DNA from: Pyxicephalus adspersus
Lineage: Eukaryota > Chordata > Amphibia > Anura > Pyxicephalidae
NCBI RefSeq assembly: GCF_032062135.1
Contig: NC_092859.1
Location: forward strand, 104,363,179-104,427,178
Length of the DNA stretch: 64,000 nt
Direction of reading: 5' to 3'
The notes beneath the pieces are model-generated. The model ran no database searches, was not told the origin of the DNA, and worked only from the letters and a program-made list of their open reading frames with translations. Shown here one piece after another: positions 11,001-23,000 of this stretch. A program made the position numbers and the translations under genes. Position 1 is the first letter of the stretch; every line of letters begins with the position of its first letter.

Positions 11001-14000
11001 TATATTTATACCTGTTATCATTTTATGTTTTCATTATATGGTTGTGAACATAGAAAATGTGTTCTAAAATGTTTTAAAAGCAACCATATAGATAAAAAAG
11101 GTAATGTTTAATACCAAGGAAAAGTCTTTATGTATGTTAAAAAAAAAAAAAAAAATTGGTGTATATATTTGTGTGCTTACAAAAAAGCCAAATATGGCTA
11201 ACAAGCTTGCAAAATATAGATTATGAAGTTATGATCAAGGATGGCTTGTTCATACCAAGTTGGCACTTACTGCCAGTTGGTTTACATTGTGAGCGTGTTC
11301 ACCATGATTCAAAAAATGCAATCCAGTACCTAAGATATATTTTTAAACTTTAATGTAATTGTATACCCTACAGCACATTGCATCAGATTGAGTTGTCCAG
11401 ATATCTTTCTTTTATTTATCCCAGCAAAACAAACACTGTGAGCCTAAAGCTGCGTACACACTTGCAATTTTTGTGGTGCAAGATGCATGAACGATGCTGT
11501 ACATACAGCACCGTTCATGCACTATGGAGAGGGGAGGGGGAGAGCGACGGAGCGGCACCCTGCTGCACGCTCTCCCCTTCCCTTTCATTAGGATCGGCTG
11601 TCGTCCATCGTCCGTGGATCCGGCAGGTCGGTTGTCCGGACGATGGACAACACCGACTGTACACACGGAAGATTTTCGCCCGATAATTGGCCGATGCCGA
11701 TTATCGGGCGATAAAAATCTGCCGTGTGTACGTAGCTTAACATAGTCTATCTTCTCGCGTCTCATGGAGAAACCTGGGAGATCTGGCGAAACTGGAATGG
11801 ATTTCTTAAAATAATTGCAAACTATTTTAAGAAATCCATTACAGTTTTGCCAGATCAATTTTTTTAATCCTAGACCAAAACCATTTCAGGTTTGCCGGAT
11901 CACTCAGGGTCTCCCATGATAGTCTATTCGAAGAGCTTTAATAAATCGGTCCCATTGTGTTGGTGTGAATAGGAAGCATAAGATACACTGCCTTGCAGTC
12001 AAGTTTGGAAATAGAAAGTTGTGTAAAGAGTTGAGGTAATTTGTGTGATTTTTTTTGGGCAATGTCTGTAAAAATTATTTTGGTTATGTTGCTGATAGCA
12101 ACAATTAAACGTTACGCGGAGGGAAACTGCAAAGCAATTCCGGGTCTGTCCAGGAGCCAGAGCAGATGAGGAACCTTTGGATTCACCATGAATCCTTTGT
12201 CGTCATTCACAGAAGTTCTTCTCCAATAACTGGATGTCCATTCAGAGGTAAGATTATTTCTATTTCCTACGTTCTTCTCTCTTTCTTTCTCATGTCACTC
12301 TATATTCCACAGACTATCATAGATTACACTTTGTAATTATTATACTGCTGCTTCTTTATCACATTCCATCCCACTTGGCGTTCATGTGTGGAGAGATGCA
12401 CAAATATGCATTGTGAGCAAGCAGGACAAATCCTTTTTTTTGTTTAAAATTAGATTGGCAACCCTTTTCAGAAAACTTGTCTTTCAATATTGAGGAAGTG
12501 GTTGATAATTTGAATATGTTACTTTGACATGGAATTGTTGGGCATTGGACCTCTTGATTACTGCGACTGGTTTGGCTATGGTTATGGTGTGGTTGATAAG
12601 GGTTAGGAAGGGAAGAAGTATAAGCCTGTATGGTGTCTAATGAAGTGTGCTGAAAAAGTAATATGTTCCCTGTAGTAACTTGTTCAACACATAGAACCAA
12701 GCTCATTGCCACAGGCTTGCCAGGTTTCTTAGCTTTTTCCTATCTTTTTTTTTTTTCTCAATAAAGAGAGATCACATGACATTTCATTTTTCCTTTACCA
12801 TGGGAATTTAGGGCAAGTCCAGGATGGCTGTGTTTTTGGGGTTACAAAGTTGTTTCTTCATCTCAAGTACTTGCAGTATTAGGCAGTACAGTCTGAGCTT
12901 CTGTATTCTCATTACTTTCCATGTGACCAGTGGACTCTGCCAGTTCTTGGCTATTATATGTTTTCTTAGTGGCATTATTGTCCATACTTTACTACTTCGA
13001 ATCTTCATTCTTCATAGCTATGTTATCTTCCAACCTGTAAAACATATTTTGTAAACATGTATGTATAAAAGTAGGAAGGTATGAGAAAGCACAGTACAAG
13101 AGTTCAAACTCTGAGCTCTATGGATACAGTTGCTCCACTATTTGATTCTTCTCTAATTTCCTATCCCTGTTACAATTTTACTTGATGGATCTCCATCTTT
13201 TCTTTGATCTTGAACTTTAAAAAGTTAAACTAAAAGCTAGTTTATTACAAAATATTTCCCCACACAGATTTCTTAAAACTGTCCTTACCTACATGTCCCT
13301 GCACTTTCAGGTGGAGAAGTCAACTATCCAGCATATATTTCTGAAGACACTGTAGCAAGAACTGCAGCCAGGAATAATGCTTGTTCTCCATATGGGGAAT
13401 CTGGAGAAAATGAGCAGTGACTTCTGGAAAAAACAAAAAACTTTGTCTTTGAAGCAATTAATGTCTGGTGATTCCTCCTTTTGGCGTCAGCAAGTAGAAG
13501 AAATACATCTCTATTATGTTTTTTGCTATGGCGGGTGCTGACTGCAGACAATGTGGGATCCTATAACCGCATATTCCAACACAGCAGTTTTGACACCAAA
13601 CTGAAGCTGTGACAAGTGGACTTTCCTCTCTCAAACCATAGCAAGACACAGATATTCCAGCCTACCCCTTCATGATTATTGAGGATGATATTTTTGATGT
13701 GTCTGAGCATGTTATAAGCCTTTCTTGTGAAGACCAATGATAAACATCAAGTGAATGTGTAATTCTGGTCTCGGCAGAGCCTGGAGGCTGAAAAAATGCG
13801 ACCTGAAGCATGTCTCCCTCACATTTTTGTCAGGATGAACCTCTGACACAGATGGCATGGAGGATACTCTATCAAACATGGAGTGTGGGGTCCCCTGAGG
13901 AAGACTGCACCATTTACTTAAGAAAATAATAATATGGAAAAAAAATAAAAATATGGAATATTTTTGACAGTTCTGTACTCTGGCAGGATAGTCAAATGTA

Positions 14001-17000
14001 ATATTAGATACATTTAGGTCCATAAATATTTGGACAGAGACACTTTTTCTCTAATTTTGGTTCTGTACATTAGCACAATAATTTTTAAATCAAACAACTC
14101 AAACGCATTTGAACTGCAGACTTTCAGCTTTAATTCAGTGGGTTGAACAAAAAGATTGCATAAAAATGTAAGGAACTAAAGTCTTTTTTTTTTTTTTAAC
14201 ACAATCACTTCATTTCAGGGGCTCAAAAGTAATTGGACAATTGACTCAAAGACTATTTCATGGGCTGGTGTGGGCAATTCTTCTGTTATGTCATTATCGA
14301 ATATGCAGATAAAAGGCCTGGAGTTGATTTGAAGGGGGGTGCTTGTATGTGGAAGATTTTGCTGTGAACAGACAACATGGGGTCAAAGGAGCTCTCCATG
14401 CAGGTGAAACAAGCCATCCTTAAGCTGCAAAAACAGAAAAAACTCATCTGAGAAATTGCTACAATATTAGGAGTGGCAAAATCTACAGTTTGGTACATCA
14501 TGAGAAAGAAACAAAGCACTGGTGAACTTAGCAGCGCCAAAAGACCTGGACGTCCACGGAAGACAACAGTGGTGGATGATCGCAGAATAATTTCCATGGT
14601 GAAGAGCAACCCCTTCACAACAACCAACCAAGTGAACAACACTCTCCAGGAAGTAGGCGTATCGATATCCAAGTCTACCATAAAGAGAAGACTGCATGAA
14701 AGTAAATACAGAGGGTGCACTGCAAGGTGCAAGCCACCCATAAGCTTCAAGAATAGAAAGGCTAGATTGGACTTTGCTAAAAAAAACATCCAATAAATCC
14801 AGCACAGTTCTGGAAAAACATTCTATGGACAGATAAAACCAAGATCAACCTTTACCAAAATGATGGCAAGAAAAAAGTATGGAGAAGGCATGGAACAGCT
14901 CATCATCCAAAGCATACCACATCATGTGTAAAACATGGCGGAGGCAGTGTGATGGCTTGGGCGTGCATGGCTGCCAGTGGCACTGGGACACTAGTGTGTA
15001 TCCATGATGTGACACAGGACAGAAGCAGCCGAATGAATTCTGAGGTGTTCAGAGACATACTGTCTGCTCAAATCCAGCTAAATGCAGTCAAGATGATTGG
15101 GACATGTTTTATAATACAGATGGACAATGACCCAAAACATACAGCCAAAGCAACCCAGGAGTTTATTAAAGCAAAGAAGTGGAAAATTCTTGAATGGCCA
15201 AGTCAGTCACCGGATCTGAACCCAATTGAGCATGCATTTCACTTGTTAAGACTAAACTTCGGACAGAAAGGCCCACAAACAAACAGCAACTGAAAGCCGC
15301 TGCAGTAAAGGCCTGGCAGAGCATTAAAAAGGAGGAAACCCAGCATCTGGTGATGTCCATGAGTTCAAGACTACAGGCTGTCATTGCCAGCAAAGGGTTT
15401 TCAACCAAGTATTAGAAATAAACATTTTCATCTTTTTAATTTGTCTAAATACTTTTGAGCCACTGAAATGAAGTGATTGTGTTAAAAAAAAAAAGGCTTT
15501 AATTCCTCACATTTTTATGCTATGTGTTTGTTCAACACACTGAGTTAAAGCTGAAACCCTGCAGTTTAACTGCATCTGAGTTGTTTCATTTAAAATTAAT
15601 TGTAGTAATGTACAGAACCAAAATATTTATGGACCTAACTGTAGTGGGCAGTTCCATGTAATGTTGATTTGCTGTTTGTTTCAGCTGGTATGGAATAAAA
15701 AATGAATGATATTGAGTATTTATCTCTTATGTTCTCTTTGTTCTTCTGTAACCCCTAGTGGAGCACAAACAAAATATTACACACTGCAGCTAATAATGTC
15801 TAGTTCATCACTGCCCAGTGTTTTTCATGCCTTGCAATTGTGGAGTGCCTTCTCCTCTATCTGGCACCATCTATTTTAGGAGCCATACCACCAGCCTAGC
15901 TCCTTGGAAATTGGCAGGTGGCAGAGAGAGGAGAAGGCCTAATACCACAGTAGAATAATGAAGCATAATGGTGAGCAGTAGCAAAGGTCAGGAATCATAC
16001 CACTGTGATATTTTTTTTTTTTTTGGACAGAAAACTACTTTAGACAGAGTTATTTACACAACTCCACTTTTTATTTAAAATTTTGCAAAAAATTTAAAGC
16101 ATTATACTAATAAGCAGTTTGATGCCTTACAAAGGGGTAGAACAAAGTCAAGAGAGAGATATGGGGGAGGGATGGAGATCTCTACTTTGTTGCATAGTGA
16201 ACAACTATATTTGGCCCATAAAAACAAAAACCATCATAATCAGCTGGGGGTGATTACTGAACCACTGGGTGTTAACCTCCTGGGTGGTTACCCCGAACCT
16301 AGTTTGCTTGCCAAATTCAAATCCCCTTACAGTGCAATCTGATTGTGATACAAAATAGCTTATATATAAGCTATTGTACAGTTATATTACATTATACACC
16401 TTTTTTTTTTTTTTTTTTTTTTTTTGTAAACAGGTTTTTTTTTTGTTTTCATTTAAAATGTATTATTAAATTTATTACATTCATTTAATAAATATTGGAC
16501 ATATTTTGGTGAGTTATGACTAAGAATTATAGCCTACAATGTAAAATAAATTTCCATGCAAAAAATGTAACGCTTTTTGTATGGAAATACGGAGAGAATT
16601 CCCGCTCTCCAGCGTCGGTCGGATCCAGTCTTCTTCCCTACGCGTCCCCCGGCGATTCCTGTTGACGTTGATGCGTGCGCCTGTCGACGGGGGATGTGTG
16701 TTTCAAACTTTATTATATTCAGGATATCTACTAGACCCTTGTTTGGACATATTTCGGTTAGTTACAGGTCTACAATATAAATTTTTTTTCTAATGAAAAA
16801 CAGTGTACCACTTTTGGTACAATAATCCAGACATCAGTGAAACGCCCAGGAAGTTAAGGACCTTATATGCTTTGATTTGTGGATCCGAGTCCAAAAGTCT
16901 GTTCTCTTGGTATTCTGAGGAGTCCTTGAATTCCATCCAGTAAAACCATGTGTTGTGTCTTCCATAAGCATAATCTCATTGATGTTGGGAAGCCACAGTC

Positions 17001-20000
17001 CAATGGACGGTGGGTTCAACCAACTCCATAGTAGTGGCACACAGGCCCTGGCTGCAATAATTATATGTTTGATACCCGAGTACCAGTAGGCCTTCTGGGG
17101 TCTACCAATATGAAAAAGGCAGGGTCCTATGGGACAGGGAGGTCAATGAACTTTTGCATGATCTCCCTAATTTTCGGGAGCCTGTCCAGAAGATGTAGAG
17201 GGCTGTACTCCTATCCCGGTCACACTTCCAGGAATATGTCCAGGAATATTTGGGGTAATCGTGTTGGGCTCTACCAGCGGTCAGGAGTGACTCCTGTGTT
17301 TAAGGTAAGAAAATGTATCAATTGGTTCACCAATAAGTAAGTTTGAGTGGTTGGTTTCGGTGCCGTCAACTTCATTAGGGTGGGCCACCGGTTGTACAAA
17401 AGAAACCGGTGGGCACTGCTTAAGTTATATTCAGCTAAAGCACAGAATCCCGGATCCTCCAAGCCTGGCGAGAAAGGAGAGTGGCCAATCACAAGTAGCA
17501 GAGGGGAGGGGTGTGGTTAAAGGTTCGAGGTTGGGAGGTGTTTCGCAGACAAATGTAGTGCCTATGGTGGGATGTTGTGTCAGCCGTCATAGAGCCAAGC
17601 AGGTCATCCAGGGTAGTGCATTTTTTTTTTTTTTTTTTTTTTTTCATTGATAATTGGTTTTATTTATCTTGGCAAATTGCAGCCCCTAAATGCAGTTCCT
17701 AGCTTTTATAGAGCTGATGATATTTGTTTTACAATCCTGGGTATGCCTGTACCTTCACAATGAGATCTTGTGTGTAAGCCACGAGGCTTGAATTCTTCAA
17801 TGAATTGACTGTCCTTTTATTTTTTTCATTTTGTTCTATGGTAGTCATGACATTGAATATGACATCACAGAAAATAGGCACTTTTGGATAATGCAGACAG
17901 GTGATATGAACACTTTTGTCTGTTCTTGTATCCAAGTTTTTATCTTCTTCATAAAGTTTATGGTAGTGTAAATTGGACAGAAATCCAGCACGCAGTGCAT
18001 TTTCAAAATGCATTAGTAGTTACCGCAGACAGAGCGTTCATTCAGTCCATTGCACAGACTGCACCACAATGCATAAAATAGAAGCAAGGCTTGCAGCTTA
18101 TTTCTCTAGGATGGGCTAACATTTGCCTGTAAAATGCCTGCTTTCCTGGACAAGGCCTAGTGGTTCATCTGTTTATAGTGGGGGGAAAATCTACCCAAAA
18201 AGCTGACTACAAATTCTACCAAAATCTGTCGTCTGCATAAAAGAAATGTTTGTCATTCCTGTATGAACAGGCTTGTTATCCAACTTTTAAGCAGTAACTT
18301 TTTTTTTTTTTTACTGTACTTTGTACAGTTTTCCATATGTCACTATATCCTGTTACACCACCTGGTCTGAATAAGTTTTTCTAAGCACATCTAGGGGACC
18401 CGAATTCTATCACACAGAAAATCAATGCTAAACAAAAGTAGTGAATTATCCTTTGCAGATCTGTGAAAAGTTGCCTACCCATAGTAGGCAAAGACTCCAA
18501 CTACTAACCTATGTGTTAGTTGGACCTATGGATCACTTCTATACCCCAGGTGGTTGTTGAGGAAAATTTGGGATTGAATTCTGTATCCAGATATTGCCTC
18601 TGCTCAGCAGAAAAGACTTTGAAACCAAGGCATATTTGAGCAAGTAGATACATTACACCTTTTGATTTGTTTGGTATTATAGATATAAACTAGATTGGAT
18701 GCTTGAGACACACTTGAGAAGGAAATCTTCTTTCAAGTGAGCTTGTTTATTAGCACCATGTATGAGTGGTGTATGAGAAATGTGATCGGCGTTAAGCAAA
18801 AATAATGGACAGTTTACACGAGTTACTAAAGATCATTCACATAATCAGGGCCAGCATAAAGGAAACTTGTAATTGACTAAAAGCAGAAACCCTTATATGA
18901 AAAATTTCTGGAAGCAAAGTTTTTTTTATACATTTTTCGTATTTAAATTTTAATGAGATAAATATTCTTGGAGCAGAACAGACCATTTTTTTCAAACATT
19001 CCCTTAAAGTGTATTTAGCCAAATTGTAGACAAGGTTTTAGACAGAATATGGATTAGAAACCTTCTCACTTTTTTAATGTGGCTTTATTCTAGGAAAATG
19101 TATTCTTTTTTGCCTGGTTACTAATAACACAGACAGAACGTGAGTGATTTTATCCTAAATTCCTCCAATCTCCATCTCTATAAGTAGAGCTGCATCAAAA
19201 TACAACCAGACCAGGTCATTGTTTATCTGCTGAGAATTAAATTCTGTCTCCAGTTTATTGTTTAATCTTTCTATAATACCTGTGCAAATCTATTTTAGTT
19301 TGCCACTCAGGATTCCAGACATCCGCCCTAAATACATAGCAAAACAGTTGAAAACAAAAATATGACAATGTTGAGATATCTCACTTGCCATATTGTAACA
19401 TGATGGATCTCTTAGAAGGGTGAGGTAATATGTAGTTTGGGTAAAATGAGGACTACTCCTAGGCAAATTCTACATTTACTTTAAAAAAACTTATAAATGC
19501 CCGTATAGCTTCTGTATGCATTTTAAGCAAATACAAATACTGTCAGTCATTGTAGACTAAGCCTTGGACGTTCATAACTTTCCTGGAGCCATCAACTCTA
19601 CAGAAGTTTTAATTCCATCATTTACTTACAGATTAGAAATGTCTTTTATATTAGAAATGTTTTTTGTTTTTTTTTCCCCAGGCATTTTTTTGTAGGTCTT
19701 AAGAGTGTAAGTACAAATCTTAAAAGTGTACATAAGGCTTTCTAAAAAAAAAAAAAAAGGAAAAAAATGGAAGACCCTGCAATACATGCTGTTAGGCTTT
19801 AAATATTGTGTAAAAGACTGACCGGTGCACTGCAAGGATTTCCAGGAATGATCTGCAGAAAGGACAGCCGTAGGCAATTGTGATGTGTTAATTGTTTCCC
19901 AGTATGCTTCCATTTCCCAGCTTACCTCTCTTAAGACTGCTGAGAGATCAGCAATGCCATTAGCTGTCCATGTTCTCTTCATTTTTCTGTCCGAGGAATT

Positions 20001-23000
20001 TATTGTTGCTAATTGTGGCCCCATAGCTAGGTTTAACAAAAGTTGCAGGCACGCCGCAAATACCAAATAGTTTTTTTTATACTTATTGCTATGTTGCCAT
20101 TCTTATTTGGCTGTTTGCTTTGTCTTCTACTCTGGTAAATGCCTCTTTATCTGATCTCTGGCTACCCCGTCAGTGTTTCTGGTTTTATATAATATATATC
20201 TATTTATTAATTTTATTATGCAGTTGAGCACAAAGTTCTGTGGTTGCAGCACAACATCTGTATGATCCTTATTACAATAATGCGGGTAAAATAATTAGAT
20301 TGTGAGCCCCCTTTGAGGGACAGTTGGTGATATGACTATTGTAAAGCTCTGCATAATATGTCGGCGCCATATAAATATATAATAAATAAATCCATTAGAG
20401 ATGAACACAACATTGGTAAACCAGTAAGAGCAAACAAAGCTCTAGCTTTTTACCACTTTTTTCTTTGTTTAAAGCACAGAATAACAGGAGATTTCAGGAA
20501 CATGAACAGAGAAAATAAGACTGAAAGGAAAATCTCACATGACAGTTATGGTGAATTTCCTTCATTTCAATTTAAGTATGGATGTAAACATGCACATGAC
20601 ACTTTACGTGTTTTTTATGACACATTTCCTGTTTGTGTTTTGACTTTACTATTACATTTTTGGGCCTCTTCGGTTGCTGGGGATGCTAGCTTGAGGATCC
20701 TTACCTTCAGGACTTTTTTTAACAGAAGAATGTAACTCTTTATGGGTTCTCCTCCAAAGACTTTCCGTAGATTCCAATACTGACATTTTGTTCAGCCTGG
20801 GGATCCTGCGGTTACTTCCCTGTCTGCATACTGCAAAAGCCTGTGTCATTGACTGAGGTTACAAAGGCTCAGCAGGTTTGCATCATCTAGGTATTAGATC
20901 TAAACCGTTGCGTTCTGCTGTTATTGTTTCAGGTTACTGCTGTGGTTTTTACTGCATTGTAGACTCGGTCACCTCTACGCTAAATTAGTGATTTTGAATT
21001 GGTGCCAGATGTAGTGAGACCTACATGTGAAGTCCTTTAGTAGTCCTTTTGGAAAGCAAAGCCTATGGTGTAGGGTCAGGATTTTGCCTATATATAAAAT
21101 GTTACCACAAAGTACCTAGAATAAAACAGGACCTGTGATATTATTGAAATTCAACTCAAATGCTGTTTTTGTGAGCTCTGACAAGAAATCAGACCTTTGG
21201 TATTAAAAAAAGAGGTCCTGATCAAGAAAGGGTTATTTGGAGAAGATGATAAATGTTTGAGAATTTAGAAATGTTTCAATGCCTTTACAAAAGACAAAAA
21301 TGTCATTAAAGAAATGTGTAGACAGCACTGGGTGACCTTTTGCTATTTAATTATTTTGCTATTTAATTAACAATAGTACTGTTCCATACTTTATATAAAG
21401 CTGCACACTAAGGAACTTCAATACGTAGCAGTGGTACTGTGTGTTTGTATGCATGTATGTATGTATGTATGTATGTAGTGTAGTATAAAAAGTGTACACA
21501 TCCTTGTTAAATTGCCAGGTTTTTGTGATGTAAAAAAAGAGACCACAAGTAATTCCAACATTTTTCCCACCTATAACCTGTACAATTCAATTGAAAAGCA
21601 AACAGATTTGTTTAGTCAAACATTCTCTACAAACAAATCTCTAGTCAAGTTGGAGGGAATTATGAACAGTTCCAAATACCAGTCACTTTATGTCCAAAAC
21701 CTACAGGTGTCTGCTAGAAAGCTGGAGTGGAATTTCACCTTTTAACAATGATGACAATGACCCCCAAGCATAAATCCAAAACAACAAAAGAATGGCTTCA
21801 CCAGAAGGTGAAAATTGGAATGGCCCAACCAGAGCCCAGACCTAAATCTAATAGAAAATCTGTGGGTTGGCCTGAAGAGGGCTGTGCACAAGAAATGCCC
21901 TCATAATCTGACAAAGTATTCATTCAAGGCGCACTGCACAGATCCGAAACTAGCCTATTATGCAGTTTTCTTTTACGTTTTTCTCTTTATTGTTTTACAT
22001 CACAAAAAATTGGCATTTCAACGGGGTTGTACAGTTGTGTAAAGATATATCTTCAAAACTTAAGGTGCGTACACACTTCCAATTTTTATCGTTCCAATCG
22101 AACGACGAACGATCGATTGGGCAAAAAATCGTTCGTAAAAAAGTAACCGACGAACGAGGAAAGTCGCTGGAAACGAACGATCGGACCGTTGATCGGATTG
22201 GACGACGATCGTTGAACATCGTTCTTGTGTACGGTCGTCCGTTGATCGTCCAGGTTCAGAGCATGCGTGATGAACGAACGTCCGTTCACTTTCCTGTCGT
22301 GCACATAGTTCCTCTATCGCTTAAACGATCGTATCTATTGTGTGTACAATATCTACGAACGATCGTGTCGTTACCTCTATGTGCAGGATCGGTGCTATAC
22401 GATCGTTCATATATATCGTGCACGAACGTTCGTCGTTCGTTTTCCTACGATAATAATTGGAAGTGTGTACGTAGCTTTAGTCAACTGGAGCTAGTATTGA
22501 GATAAATAAATCCTTTTCTTTGATTTTGTGTTTGCCGTTTATCCCCTTTTTGCAAATTTGGAAGTACTGAAAACCAGACACCCAACTTGTTTTTATCTCT
22601 GGGACAAGGAGTGAAGGAAATTTTTCTCAATGGTACACATAACAAATAACATCAATATTGAGGTTACTATCTGCCTCTAGAAATTTGTACATTTTGCGTT
22701 CCGCTTCATGGTGTTGAAAGTGCTTTAAAGAAAAAAATTTTAATACCGCAGAATATGTAAATTATAGGGAAAATTATGTTGGGGTCATAAATCTATAATG
22801 CTAATCAAGTCATTATCATGCACTCTTATAGGGCAACAACCAACTACTGTAATGATTATGGTGAGCTCCAGTGTTCAGATTGTATTTATATGTGTTTGCC
22901 AATATTGAAATGCAGGAGTGGCCCGAGGTTCTCTGTCAGCCATGCGCCAGCCTTGGTTTTGTACCAGTATGGTTGTGCATCATGCGTTATAGTGAGCTTT

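Noticed and set aside
14286..14805. Minus-strand frames of 167 and 112 residues
   Set aside because: Antisense shadow of the Tc1 transposase gene.
22063..22505. Open frames of up to 181 residues on both strands of a MITE
   Set aside because: They arise from CGAACGA-type repeats in a non-autonomous element with no stop-codon words; no protein family is recognisable.
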